Source: G965220305 sp965220305 (GTDB lineage Bacteria; Chloroflexota; Dehalococcoidia; Lucifugimonadales; UBA3495). From it: a DNA stretch of 64,000 nt. The notes beneath the pieces were generated by a model. The model saw only the letters and a program-made list of their open reading frames with translations, was not told the DNA's origin and did not search any database. The position numbers and the translations under genes were made by a program. This document shows positions 41,851 to 51,375 of the stretch, in pieces (within the stretch, counting starts at the first letter, position 1; every line of letters starts with the position of its first letter). The DNA is taken from the NCBI GenBank assembly GCA_965220305.1, contig OZ244817.1, forward strand, positions 62,001 through 126,000, given 5' to 3'.

Positions 41851-42396
41851 GTGACTAACCAGGAACCGACCATAGACAGCAAGGTAGTGTTCGAGGGTCG
41901 AATTCTAACCCTCCGGGTAGATACCGTGCGTCTTCCCAACGGGCGGGAAACGACCCGGGAAATTGCCGAACATTCCGACTCTGTATGTATAGTCCCCATC
42001 GACGACGATGGCAACGTGGTGTTGGTACGCCAGTTCCGCAAGCCGGTGGATATGGACTTGCTTGAAGTGCCCGCCGGGGGAATTGAGGAAGGCGAGGTTT
42101 CCGATGAGGCAGTGCAACGGGAACTTCAGGAGGAAATAGGTTATACTGCGGGGAATCTGCGGCACCTGTCCAGCTTCTGGTTGGCCCCCGGATGGTGTAC
42201 CGAATATATGCACGCTTATCTGGCTACGGACCTGACGCCCTCAAGTTTGGTGGCCGACGACGACGAGTTCATTACCGTCGTTAGAATGCCCCTGGCAGAA
42301 TCGCTTCGACTGGTGCAAGAGGGTCAAATCAGGGACGCCAAGAGTATTTCGGCACTCCTTATGGCTTCCCAGGTCCTACAGGATGCTGTTGAGTAA
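41851..42396 (+). CDS. NUDIX hydrolase, ADP-ribose pyrophosphatase-like
   Basis: Hydrolyses a nucleoside diphosphate linked to another group, with Mg. 181 residues. The complete NUDIX box GGIEEGEVSDEAVQRELQEE + IGY follows VLVRQFRKPVDMDLLEVPAG, a pattern seen in ADP-ribose/NDP-sugar pyrophosphatases. Start GTG 41851, 21 bp after nadK, probably co-transcribed; a link to nicotinamide nucleotide turnover is plausible. Confidence 0.9.
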   Translation: MTNQEPTIDSKVVFEGRILTLRVDTVRLPNGRETTREIAEHSDSVCIVPIDDDGNVVLVRQFRKPVDMDLLEVPAGGIEEGEVSDEAVQRELQEEIGYTAGNLRHLSSFWLAPGWCTEYMHAYLATDLTPSSLVADDDEFITVVRMPLAESLRLVQEGQIRDAKSISALLMASQVLQDAVE

Positions 42397-42516
42397 CACT
42401 CTGAGGCTCACCATCCCGATGGGTACAGGGGTTGGCTTTCCCCGAGGCGACCGCCGGGTATGAAGAATAGTAGCTACTTGCTGGATAGTTAACTAAGCGA
42501 AAGGTAAGAGGAAAAC

Positions 42517-44196
42517 ATGCTGCAACATGATGTTTTGGTTATCGGAGCTGGTCTAGCCGGTATGCGGGCCGCTATAGCCGCAAAGGCCAGTGGAGCCAAT
42601 ACAGCTATTATCAGCAAGGTCCATCCGGTGCGCAGTCACTCCAGCGCCGCTCAGGGGGGCATCAACGCTGCGCTCACCGACCGAGGAGACGACTGGGAAG
42701 ACCACGCCTACGATACCATCAAGGGGAGTGACTTCCTGGGGGACCAGGACGCCATCGAGGTCATGTGCCGGTCGGCAGGCCGCTCCTTGATTGACATGGA
42801 GCACATGGGTGTAACCTTCAACCGGGACGACGAAGGTCGGCTGGGCACCCGGGCCTTCGGCGGGCAACGCCGGGCGCGTACCTTCTTTGTAGGGGACTTC
42901 ACGGGCCAGGCCCTGCTCCACGTCATGTTTGAGCAGCTAGTCAAGTCCGGGGTCAGAAGCTACGAGGAATGGTTTGTCACCTCCCTGATTGAAGAGGACG
43001 GACAGGTCGCCGGCGTAACTGCCCTCGAAATCCGCACCGGCCAGTTGCACGCGATACAGGCCAAGACGGTTATCTTCTGCACCGGCGGCTGTGGCCGTAT
43101 TTTCGAGCCCAGCACCAACGCCTTAATCGTCACCGGAGACGGGATGGCCTTGGCATACAACGCCGGGGCCCGTTTGATGGACATGGAAATGGTGCAGTAC
43201 CATCCCACCACCCTGGCGGGCAGCGGGGTCCTTATCTCCGAGGCGGCCCGGGGCGAGGGGGCCTACCTTCGCGACAAGAACGGCGATCGCTTCATGGAGA
43301 AGTACGCTCCCAACATGATGGAGTTGGCTTCCCGCGATGTGGTATCTCGGGCCGAACAGACGGAGATTAACCAAGGCAACGGCATCGATGGTTGTGTGCT
43401 ACTGGACTGCACCCACCTTGGGGCCGCCCTGATTAACGAGAAACTCAGCCAAATTCGAGAGATTGGCATAGACCTGGCCGGCGCTGACATGATTAGAGAG
43501 CCCATCCCGATTCGCCCGGGTATGCACTACATTATGGGCGGCATAAAGACGGACATTGACGGGCGCACCAACGTTCCCGGCGTGTACGCCGCCGGGGAAT
43601 GCGCTAATGTTAGCGTCCACGGAGGCAACCGCTTGGGGGCCAACTCGCTGCTGGACACCATCGTCTTTGGCGAGCGGTCGGGCGGTCACGCTGCCGAGGC
43701 CAGCCGGCAATTGGAGTTCATCGAGTTCGACGAAGGCTCCGTAGTGAGGGCCGAGGAACAGCGTATGCAGGGGATGCTGGATCGCCCGGACAACGGCGAC
43801 CGCTGGGGAGCTATCAGGCTGGAAATGGGCGAGTCCCTGAACCGCAACCTGGCAGTCTACCGAGACCACCGGGGGATTGAGGAAACGGTGCGGGAACTCC
43901 AGGACCTACAGACCAGGTACACCAGGGTGCCGGTGCATAACAAGGGACGCACCTTCAACACCGACTTGGTATTCGCCCTGGAGCTTGGTTTCATGCTGGA
44001 CTGCGCCGAGACCATTGCCGCGGGAGCCTTGGAGCGCAAGGAAAGTCGGGGAGCGCAGGCCCGGACGGACTTCCCGGACCGGGATGACGAGAACTGGCTC
44101 AAGCACATCGTAGTCAACAAGGGAGAGGTCGGCCCCGAAATCTCCCACCTTCCGGTAACCATCACCAAATGGACACCCGAAGAGAGGAAATACTGA
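42517..44196 (+). CDS. sdhA: Succinate dehydrogenase/fumarate reductase flavoprotein subunit
   Basis: FAD-bearing catalytic subunit, 559 residues, interconverting succinate and fumarate. FAD fold VIGAGLAGMRAAIAAK; the His for covalent FAD is in VRSHSSAAQGGINAA; active-site segment QYHPTTLAGSGVLISEAARG and catalytic Arg in that and VSVHGGNRLGANSLLD. ATG 42517 follows AAGAGG. It is followed by sdhB (3 bp) and an HdrB-like gene. No membrane anchor genes sdhC/sdhD are present. Confidence 0.95.
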   Translation: MLQHDVLVIGAGLAGMRAAIAAKASGANTAIISKVHPVRSHSSAAQGGINAALTDRGDDWEDHAYDTIKGSDFLGDQDAIEVMCRSAGRSLIDMEHMGVTFNRDDEGRLGTRAFGGQRRARTFFVGDFTGQALLHVMFEQLVKSGVRSYEEWFVTSLIEEDGQVAGVTALEIRTGQLHAIQAKTVIFCTGGCGRIFEPSTNALIVTGDGMALAYNAGARLMDMEMVQYHPTTLAGSGVLISEAARGEGAYLRDKNGDRFMEKYAPNMMELASRDVVSRAEQTEINQGNGIDGCVLLDCTHLGAALINEKLSQIREIGIDLAGADMIREPIPIRPGMHYIMGGIKTDIDGRTNVPGVYAAGECANVSVHGGNRLGANSLLDTIVFGERSGGHAAEASRQLEFIEFDEGSVVRAEEQRMQGMLDRPDNGDRWGAIRLEMGESLNRNLAVYRDHRGIEETVRELQDLQTRYTRVPVHNKGRTFNTDLVFALELGFMLDCAETIAAGALERKESRGAQARTDFPDRDDENWLKHIVVNKGEVGPEISHLPVTITKWTPEERKY

Positions 44197-44199
44197 CCT

Positions 44200-45171
44200 A
44201 TGGACGTCACACTTAGAGTAAGAAGGTTCGATCCCGATGCCGACAGGCCCGAGTCTTACTGGCAGGACTATCCGGTGTCCGTTGCGGATAACGCCACTGT
44301 TCTTGATGCCCTCATTCAGGTGCGGGAACAGGACGATGGCACCCTGAGCCTGCGGTGCTCCTGCCGGAGTTCTATCTGCGGCTCATGCGCAGTTCGGATA
44401 AATGGTCACGGCGCTCTCGCCTGCAAGACTTCGGCTGCCGATGCCATGGACCCCCAAGGGGTAATCAATGTTGAGCCGGCGGGCGTCTTGGGCGTGGTAA
44501 AAGACTTGGTGGTAAATTTCGACGCCTTCTGGCAGAAGATACGTGAGGTGCAGCCCTATCTGCAGCCCCAAGGACCCGAGCCGGAGGCTGAATACATTGC
44601 CTCCAACGAGTCCATGCTTCACTTGTCGGGAGTGACGGCCTGCATCATGTGCGGCGCTTGCGTTTCCGACTGCACGGTGCTGGAAGTCGATCCTACCTTC
44701 CTTGGCCCGGCGGCCCTGGCCAAAGCCTATCGTTTCACCGCCGACCCCCGGGATGGCGACGCCAACGGCATTTCCCACGGGCGTTTGCAGCAGCTCAACG
44801 AGGCCACGGGGATGTGGGATTGCACCCGCTGCAACGAGTGCGTACAGGCGTGTCCCAAGGGGGTGGCCCCCATGGACCGCATCATGGCCCTCAGGGAACA
44901 GGCTATCGAGATTGGACTGGGCAATACCAACGGCGCGCGCCATGCCGAGGCTTTTACGGAAATGGTAGGCCACAGCGGTCGGCTGGACGAGTTGCGCCTT
45001 CCCGTTAAAACGGTGGGGATGACCAACATCCCAGCGCTTATGAGCTTTGTTCCAGTGGGTTTTCGGGCCTTGACCCACGGAAAGTTGCCGCCGTTGATGC
45101 ACAAGAATGTGGATAATGTCGAGCAAGTTCGACGTTTGTTCCGTAGGGTTACGGAAAGTCAGTCTCAATAA
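44200..45171 (+). CDS. sdhB: Succinate dehydrogenase/fumarate reductase iron-sulfur subunit
   Basis: Electron-transfer subunit, 323 residues, longer than the usual ~240 through an extended C-terminus. The [2Fe-2S] ligands are in LRCSCRSSICGSCAVRINGH with a final Cys in LACKT; the C-terminal ferredoxin domain has CIMCGACVSDC and CTRCNECVQACPKG. Begins 3 bp after sdhA. The extension (about residues 235-323) has no cysteine motif. Confidence 0.94.
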   Translation: MDVTLRVRRFDPDADRPESYWQDYPVSVADNATVLDALIQVREQDDGTLSLRCSCRSSICGSCAVRINGHGALACKTSAADAMDPQGVINVEPAGVLGVVKDLVVNFDAFWQKIREVQPYLQPQGPEPEAEYIASNESMLHLSGVTACIMCGACVSDCTVLEVDPTFLGPAALAKAYRFTADPRDGDANGISHGRLQQLNEATGMWDCTRCNECVQACPKGVAPMDRIMALREQAIEIGLGNTNGARHAEAFTEMVGHSGRLDELRLPVKTVGMTNIPALMSFVPVGFRALTHGKLPPLMHKNVDNVEQVRRLFRRVTESQSQ

Positions 45172-45309
45172 CGCCGGGCCGCCGTCCCCTGCTGCTAGTC
45201 TCCGCGCCGAGCCGCGTCGTTGGTTGCTGGCATAAGGACATAGGGCCGGAGCGGCGGGAACAGTCTCGCCTCACTTAATGAGCAAAACACTTAATCCTGG
45301 AGGGCAAGG

Positions 45310-46194
45310 TTGAAATACGCATTTTTCCCCGGCTGCGTGTCTCAAGGGGGTTGCCCGGAGCTATATCCGGCAGCCAAGTTGATATGTCAAAGGCTGGGAA
45401 TTGAGTTGGACGAAATACCCGGCTGGACCTGCTCCGGCGCTGGGGTCCTACAGGAGAAGAACCAACTCTTCGGCGATACCCTCAATGCCCGGATGTTGGC
45501 TAAGGCGGAGCAGATGGGGCTGACCATTTTGACCATCTGCAGTACTTGCCAGGGGGTGATGAGCCAGGCTAACCACCGTATGCAACAGGACTCGGAATAC
45601 CTGGCCCGTGTCAACTCCTTCCTGTCTGAAGAAGGGATCGAATACAAGGGCACCGCCCAGGTGAAACACCTGCTGTGGATCTTGATAGAAGACTACGGCA
45701 TGGACAAGTTGACCGAACAGGTGACCCGCCCTCTGGGCAACGTGCGGTTGGCTCCCTTCTATGGCTGCTATATTGTGCGCCCCACCGAGGCCCTGGGCAT
45801 AGAAGAGCATCCCGAGCGGCAGACCTCCCTGGAGACCCTAATCCAGACCCTGGGCGCGACGGCGGTGGACTTTTCCGGCAAGACCAGGTGCTGCGGCTTT
45901 CCCATCCTGACGATTAACGAGAAGAACTCCATGGCGATGGTGGGCAAGCATACTTCCGAAGCCAAGGACCTGGGGGCTGACGCTATGGTGACGCCCTGTC
46001 CTCTTTGCCATCTTAACCTGGACGGGTTTCAGCCCAAGGCCTCGGCTCAGGCCCAGCGGCGAATCGATTTGCCCATCCTGCATCTCCCGCAGATTATTGG
46101 GCTGGCTATGGGTATTTCCCCCGCCGATTTGGGACTGAAACGGCACATCGTCAACACCTCTCCCCTGGAAGTGAAGCTGGCCGCCCGTGCCTGA
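45310..46194 (+). CDS. HdrB/SdhE-like CCG-domain protein, third subunit of the succinate dehydrogenase
   Basis: Heterodisulfide-reductase-B-like protein of 294 residues with two CCG-type domains. Cysteines seen: FFPGCVSQGGCPE and WTCSGAG in the first (the usual CCG is reduced to CSG), CSTCQG, FYGCYI, KTRCCGFP and CPLCHLNL. In class E succinate:quinone reductases and in thiol:fumarate reductases such a subunit replaces the heme-bearing anchor. Start TTG 45310 with GGAGGGCAAGG; 138 bp after sdhB. A strong terminator follows, so this is the last gene of sdhA-sdhB-sdhE-like. Electron acceptor (quinone or thiol) not proven. Confidence 0.85.
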   Translation: MKYAFFPGCVSQGGCPELYPAAKLICQRLGIELDEIPGWTCSGAGVLQEKNQLFGDTLNARMLAKAEQMGLTILTICSTCQGVMSQANHRMQQDSEYLARVNSFLSEEGIEYKGTAQVKHLLWILIEDYGMDKLTEQVTRPLGNVRLAPFYGCYIVRPTEALGIEEHPERQTSLETLIQTLGATAVDFSGKTRCCGFPILTINEKNSMAMVGKHTSEAKDLGADAMVTPCPLCHLNLDGFQPKASAQAQRRIDLPILHLPQIIGLAMGISPADLGLKRHIVNTSPLEVKLAARA

Positions 46195-46224
46195 AGCGCC
46201 CAGGGTGGTTGACTAGCACAAGGT

Positions 46225-46253
46225 AAGCCCCGGCCAACAAGCCGGGGCTTTTT
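46225..46253 (+). terminator. Intrinsic terminator of the sdh operon
   Basis: A 10-bp perfect stem AAGCCCCGGC with its complement, 6-nt loop CAACAA, followed by five T (46249-46253). Thirty bases after the HdrB-like stop. Confidence 0.92.
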
Positions 46254-46295
46254 CGTGATTCGGAAACGCCTACGGGGGAATATAAGCGCACTGAC

Positions 46296-47591
46296 TTACG
46301 CTGGCAGCGTGGGCACTACCTCCCTGATAGCTTCGATAGTGCGCTCGATGTCCTCGTCGGTGTGGGCAACGGAGGGGTAGAACTTCTGCGGCCAACTCTT
46401 CAGGACTCCGCGCTCCAACAGTCCAGCATTGAGCCTTCCCATCATTTGGCTGTCGGCGGCTAGGCTGTCCCTGTAGTTACGTACCGGCCCGTTGGTGAAG
46501 AAAATGTCGAAGATGGCGTCCTCGCCGCAGCTCTCGACGGAGATACCGTTGGCGTTGCAGGTGTCCACCAGGGCTTGACGGATCCGCCCGCCGACTTCGT
46601 GGAGGCGTTGGTACGACCCCTCCCGGCGCAGTTCAGCCAGGGTAGCCAGCCCGGCGGCGCAGGCCACAGGATTTCCGTTAAGCGTCCCGATTTGGTTGAC
46701 ATAATCATCGGAAGCGACCGCCGTTTGGTCGTAAACCGCCATGATTTCAGCCCGCCCCAGCACGGCGGCCAGGGGATAACCGCCGCCCATAATCTTCCCC
46801 ACCGAGCAGAGGTCGGGCGTGACGCCGTAGTACTCCTGGGCCCCACCGTAGGACAGACGGAAGGCGGTAACCACTTCGTCGAATATCAGGGGTATACCGT
46901 ATTTCAGGGTTACTTCCCGCAGTCCCTGTAGGAACCCGGGCTGGGGCGCCAGGACTCGCTGTAGCGGCTCAACTATTACTGCGGCCAATTCTTCGCTGTG
47001 GGCCTCTATGATGGCGGCGGTGGTTTCCAGGTCGTTATAGGGCGCTATCAGCATCAACTCCTGCAGCGCCGCCGGTATGCCCGCAGTGCTGGACACCGCC
47101 TGGGGGAATTCCGTCGACGGCGGGGGTGTGGTGCTCATCAGCGCATAGTCGCTGGTGCCGTGGAACCCGCCCTCAAACTTCAGGACCTTTTCCCGCTTGG
47201 TGAATGCTCGGGCGGCACGCATGGCCTGGAAACAAGCATCGGTACCGCTGGTGGTGAAGCGCACCTTCTCGGCACAGGGAATGGCCGAGACAAGTTCCTC
47301 GGCCAGCAGCACGGCCTTCTCATTGGTCGCAAAGAAGGTGCTCCCCTGGCTGACCGCCTGGGTGACCGCTTCGACCACTGCCGGATGGGCGTGGCCGAGT
47401 ATCATGGGCCCCGAACCCATCAGCCAGTCGATGTACTCGTTGCCGCTGACGTCCCAAATGCGCGAACCCCGGCCCTCCTTGGCCAAAAAATTCAACGCCT
47501 CGGGAAAGGAGGTGTTCCCTCCGGTGCCCCCTGGTAAGTATCGAGCGGCCTTTTCCAGTAGTTCCAATTCTTGGCGTGTTCGCTGTGCCAT
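46296..47591 (-). CDS. Class III aminotransferase, glutamate-1-semialdehyde aminomutase-like
   Basis: PLP-dependent enzyme of 431 residues. MGSGPMILGHAHPAVVEAV, TTSGTDACFQAMRAARAFT, FEGGFHGTSDYAL, IFDEVVTAFRLSYGGAQEYY and the lysine segment CSVGKIMGGGYPLAA are those of the GSAM/beta-amino transaminase branch. A true HemL would be expected near other tetrapyrrole genes; none is here, so an omega-amino-acid or amino-sugar transaminase is as likely. Convergent with the sdh operon; own promoter not identified. Confidence 0.87.
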   Translation of the reverse strand: MAQRTRQELELLEKAARYLPGGTGGNTSFPEALNFLAKEGRGSRIWDVSGNEYIDWLMGSGPMILGHAHPAVVEAVTQAVSQGSTFFATNEKAVLLAEELVSAIPCAEKVRFTTSGTDACFQAMRAARAFTKREKVLKFEGGFHGTSDYALMSTTPPPSTEFPQAVSSTAGIPAALQELMLIAPYNDLETTAAIIEAHSEELAAVIVEPLQRVLAPQPGFLQGLREVTLKYGIPLIFDEVVTAFRLSYGGAQEYYGVTPDLCSVGKIMGGGYPLAAVLGRAEIMAVYDQTAVASDDYVNQIGTLNGNPVACAAGLATLAELRREGSYQRLHEVGGRIRQALVDTCNANGISVESCGEDAIFDIFFTNGPVRNYRDSLAADSQMMGRLNAGLLERGVLKSWPQKFYPSVAHTDEDIERTIEAIREVVPTLPA

Positions 47592-47779
47592 GAGTTATTC
47601 TCCCTGGGGCTGCTGGTTCGTTCATCCGATTCCTGGGATTGGTCGGGTCACGTATCGGGTTGGTCTCACTATTAAATAACGTTAAATGGGCGGCCTTGGT
47701 TTCGACACCACCCGAACCCGGTCGGCAACCCAGACTTCGGGACTGGTGCTCGCGTTGTGAGCCTGGAGACTAAACCGGA

Positions 47780-47805
47780 GGCCCCACCAGGAAGTTGGTG
47801 GGGCC
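47780..47805 (-). terminator. Probable terminator of mdh
   Basis: A 10-bp perfect stem GGCCCCACCA and its complement with a 6-nt loop, 35 bp after the mdh stop. On the minus strand it is followed by a weakly T-rich tail (TCCGGTTTAG). Nothing else is recognised in the gap 47592-47839. Confidence 0.55.
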
Positions 47806-47839
47806 CCCGAATACTAGCTTTCGACCTCTAGGATTCGGA

Positions 47840-48784
47840 TCAAGTAGCTTCGGCTTTGGCTTTCCGCATCACGTCCACCAATTCCTGGACGCTGGCGGCT
47901 GAAGCATTGAGGGCTGCCCTCTCATCTTCGGTCAGACTAATTTGGATTATTTGCTCCATCCCTCCGGCTCCCAGCTTCACCGGCACCCCCACGCACAGAC
48001 CGTTTATCCCGTACTCGCCTTCCAAGTAGGCACACCCGGGCAGAATGCGCTTCTTGTCCAGCAACACGGCCTCCACCATCTGGGTGATGGCGGCGGAGGG
48101 GGCGTAGTAGGCGCTGCCGGCTTTCAGCAGGGCGACGATTTCGCCGCCGCCCTGCCGGGTACGTTCTACAAGTTGGTCCACCTTTTCCTCGGCCATTAGC
48201 TCGCTGACGGGAATTCCGCCGACCGTCGTGTACCGCACCAGGGGCACCATGTCGTCGCCGTGGCCGCCCAGTACCAAAGCCTGAACGTCTTCCACGGAAA
48301 CGTCCAACTCCTGGGCGATGAACGTCCGGTAACGGGCCGTGTCCAGTACCCCAGCCATTCCGAACACCCGGTTCCGGGGGAAGCCGCTGGTCTCAAACAC
48401 GTTCTGCACCATAGCATCCAACGGGTTGGTGACGGCGATGATTATGCAGTTGGGAGAGTGCCTGACCACTTCCTCGGTCACCGAGGAGGTAATCTTCATG
48501 TTGGTCAGCAGCAGGTCGTCCCGGCTCATGCCCGGTCGGCGGGCGATTCCAGCGGTGATAACCACCACATCGGAGCCGGCGGTCTCAGCGTAGCCGTTGC
48601 TGCCTATGATATTGGCGTCCGAGCCGCTCACGGGGCCCGACTCCAACATGTCCAGGGCTTTCCCCTGGGGCAAGTCTTCAACTACGTCCACGAGGACCAC
48701 ATCAGCGTAACCCAATTCCTGAATCCGCTGCGCGGTGGTGGCGCCGACGTTCCCGGCTCCGATTACTGATACCTTACTGCGCAT
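47840..48784 (-). CDS. mdh: Malate dehydrogenase
   Basis: NAD-dependent TCA-cycle enzyme of the LDH-like type, 314 residues. VSVIGAGNVGATTAQRI binds NAD; ITAGIARRPGMSRDDLL holds the two substrate arginines that mark malate rather than lactate; AVTNPLDAMV and the catalytic His in VLGGHGDDMVP are present. ATG 48784 follows GGAGGAG. Alone on its transcript but close to sdh and isocitrate dehydrogenase. Confidence 0.95.
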   Translation of the reverse strand: MRSKVSVIGAGNVGATTAQRIQELGYADVVLVDVVEDLPQGKALDMLESGPVSGSDANIIGSNGYAETAGSDVVVITAGIARRPGMSRDDLLLTNMKITSSVTEEVVRHSPNCIIIAVTNPLDAMVQNVFETSGFPRNRVFGMAGVLDTARYRTFIAQELDVSVEDVQALVLGGHGDDMVPLVRYTTVGGIPVSELMAEEKVDQLVERTRQGGGEIVALLKAGSAYYAPSAAITQMVEAVLLDKKRILPGCAYLEGEYGINGLCVGVPVKLGAGGMEQIIQISLTEDERAALNASAASVQELVDVMRKAKAEAT

Positions 48785-49146
48785 CTGGTTAGTGCTCCTC
48801 CATTTATTTGGTCTGGCTTGACGACCTGCCTAGCGTATGAGGACAAGGCACGGCGGTATCCCTTGTACTCGTCCACTACCCATGAAACCGGAACTGGCCC
48901 AGTTAGTTTTGAACGTTAGGCAGTGCATGTGAATACAGGTCTAAGATGATGCTGACACTGCCTTGGCGTGATTCCCGCTTTGCCGGTAATTGTTGTGAAG
49001 GCGTCACAAAGCTCCGCCTAACGTCAACCCCAGCCAATCGTCCCCCTTGATGATAGGGGCTGCAGGGAAGCGTCTCTCAGCCTCAAGCACTCAGATGCCA
49101 ATAAACCGACCGGCTGAAGACTACGCCTCAGCCATCCGGGGCGTTG
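48785..49146. other. Intergenic region, 362 bp
   Basis: No gene recognised. A degraded core repeat, TGATTCCCGCTTTGCCGGTAAT, lies at about 48969-48990. A clear mdh promoter is not found. Confidence 0.5.
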
Positions 49147-51375
49147 CTAGATTGCATCCACAATCGCATTCAGGGTGGCGCTGGGGCGCATAGCTTTGGC
49201 GATCATCTCGTTATCGGGGCGGTAATAGCCGCCGATATCCATCGGCTGTCCCTGAGCGTCGTTCAGCTCTTGGACGATTTTCTCCTCGTTGTCCGCCATT
49301 TGCCGGGCCACCTCGGTGAAACGGGCTTGCAACTCTGGGTCCTTGGTCTGCTTGGCCAGCATTTGTGCCCAGTACAGAGCGAGGTAGAAATGACTGCCCC
49401 GGGTGTCCAATTCGTTCACCCGACGCGAAGGCGCCCTCTGGTGTTCCAGATGCTCGCCAATCGCCTGATCAAGGCTCTCCGCCAACAGTTTGGCCCTGTC
49501 GCTGCTGTACACCTGGCCGTAATGCTCGAAGGATGCAACGAGAGCGCAGAATTCGCCCAGCGAATCCCACCGTAGATGGCCCTCCTCCAAGAACTGCTGC
49601 ACGTGCCTGGGCGCCGATCCGCCAGCCCCTGTCTCGAACAACCCGCCGCCATCAAGCAGGGGGACGACCGAAAGCATCTTGGCGCTGGTGCCCAATTCCA
49701 GGATAGGGAAGAGATCGGTCAAATAATCCCGCAACACGTTGCCGGTCACGGCAATCGTGTCTTGGCCGGCTCGGCTGCGGTCCATCGTGGCCTTCATGGC
49801 ATCGATGGGAGACATGGTGCTAATGTCAAGCCCACTTGTGTCATGGGCGGGCAGATATTGGTCCACCTTCTTGATCAACTCAGCATCGTGAGCCCGGTTC
49901 TGGTCCAGCCAGAAAATGGCCGCCTGGCCGGTAAGCCTGGACCGGGTGACCCCAAGCCTTACCCAGTCCTGAATGGGAGCGTCTTTCGTCTGACACATCC
50001 GGAAGATATCGCCTTCCTCAACGCGCTGCTCCATCAGCGTAGCGCCTGTTGCGTCAACGACCCGAATCGTCCCCTTGCCCGGAGCTTTAAAAGTCTTGTC
50101 GTGGGACCCGTACTCTTCGGCCGCTTGGGCCATCAGCCCCACATTGGCGACGCTGCCGAGGGTGGACGGATCAAACGCTCCATGCTCCTGGCAGTCCTCT
50201 ATTGCCGCTTGGTATATGGTCGCATAAGAGCGGTCGGGGATCAGTGCGATGGTGTCGTGCAACTCGTTGTCGGGACCCCACGAGCGTCCGCCATCGCGGA
50301 TAATAACGGGCATGGAGGCGTCAATAATCGTATCACTTGGCACGTGCAGGTTGGTGATTCCCCGGTAGGAGTCCACCATCGATAGTGCTGGGCGGTTCTC
50401 ATAAACCGCCTGGATGTCCGCCTCGATTTCCGCTCTCTTGTTCTCCGGAAGAGCTTGAATCTTCGTTAAGAGTTCGGCAATTCCATTGTCCGGGTCCACC
50501 GCGAGTTGAGCCAGTTCCGCCCCGTGCTTATCGAACATGTCCTGGTAGTAAACCGACACGCAATGTCCGAAAATAATCGGGTCCGACACCCGCATCATGG
50601 TGGTCTTCACATGGAGGGAAAACAACACGTCGTCGGACTTGGCCTTTGCCATTTCTTCGGCGTAAAACTGGCGCAGCGCCTGCACATCCATCACGGCGCA
50701 GTCGATGATTTCCCCGGATTGCAGAGGGATACCGGATTTGAGCTCCGTGACGGTCCCGTCGCCGGCCACAAATTCGATGGTGGCTGCCCCGGCCTCCGTT
50801 GTGGTGACGGCCTGCTCACTGCCGAAGAAATCCCCACTGGTCATGTATCCTACACGAGTCTTGGACACTCCAGGCCAATCCTGCATCATCCGATGGGGAT
50901 TGCGTTGGCCGTGCTCCTTCACCGCCGTGGCGGACCTGCGATCGGAGTTGCCTTCACGTATGACCGGGTTGACCGCGCTACCCAGTACCCTGGAATAGCG
51001 CACTTGGACTTGGCGTTCTTCATCGTTAGCAGGTTGGTCGGGGTAGTCGGGAACATCGTACCCCTTGTCCTGCAGTTCCGCGATCGCCGCTTTTAACTGG
51101 GGAATAGAGGCGCTGATATTGGGCAGCTTGACGAGGTTGGCTGACGGTTCCAGGCACAACTCGCCACACATGCGAAGATAATCGGGGAGTTTTTGCTCAT
51201 CCGTCAGATTGTCCGGGAAATTGGCAATTATACGTCCAGATAACGAGATATCCCAGGTTTCGAGTTCGATGCCCGAACCCTTGGTAAAAGCCTTGAGGAT
51301 TGGCAGGAGTGAGTGGGTGGCTAGGATCGGCGCCTCATCAGTTTCCGTGTAAATGATCTTGGCGGCTTCTGCCAT
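49147..51375 (-). CDS. icd: Isocitrate dehydrogenase (NADP+), monomeric type
   Basis: Single-chain NADP isocitrate dehydrogenase of 742 residues, the normal size for this type and twice that of the common dimeric enzyme. Typical stretches: IIYTETDEAPILATHSLLPI, LVKLPNISASIPQLKAAI, RVLGSAVNPVIREGNSDRR, HVKTTMMRVSDPIIFGH and ARGSHFYLALYWAQ-like DTRGSHFYLALYWA. It makes 2-oxoglutarate and NADPH. ATG 51375 follows AGGAG. Directly upstream lies what looks like the decayed start of an unrelated IDH-family gene, suggesting replacement. Confidence 0.96.
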   Translation of the reverse strand: MAEAAKIIYTETDEAPILATHSLLPILKAFTKGSGIELETWDISLSGRIIANFPDNLTDEQKLPDYLRMCGELCLEPSANLVKLPNISASIPQLKAAIAELQDKGYDVPDYPDQPANDEERQVQVRYSRVLGSAVNPVIREGNSDRRSATAVKEHGQRNPHRMMQDWPGVSKTRVGYMTSGDFFGSEQAVTTTEAGAATIEFVAGDGTVTELKSGIPLQSGEIIDCAVMDVQALRQFYAEEMAKAKSDDVLFSLHVKTTMMRVSDPIIFGHCVSVYYQDMFDKHGAELAQLAVDPDNGIAELLTKIQALPENKRAEIEADIQAVYENRPALSMVDSYRGITNLHVPSDTIIDASMPVIIRDGGRSWGPDNELHDTIALIPDRSYATIYQAAIEDCQEHGAFDPSTLGSVANVGLMAQAAEEYGSHDKTFKAPGKGTIRVVDATGATLMEQRVEEGDIFRMCQTKDAPIQDWVRLGVTRSRLTGQAAIFWLDQNRAHDAELIKKVDQYLPAHDTSGLDISTMSPIDAMKATMDRSRAGQDTIAVTGNVLRDYLTDLFPILELGTSAKMLSVVPLLDGGGLFETGAGGSAPRHVQQFLEEGHLRWDSLGEFCALVASFEHYGQVYSSDRAKLLAESLDQAIGEHLEHQRAPSRRVNELDTRGSHFYLALYWAQMLAKQTKDPELQARFTEVARQMADNEEKIVQELNDAQGQPMDIGGYYRPDNEMIAKAMRPSATLNAIVDAI

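Noticed and set aside
47690..47810. Possible tmRNA, because of TTGGTTTCGACACC near 47696
   Set aside because: No tRNA-like 3' end or tag reading frame within the expected 350 nt; the gap is too short.
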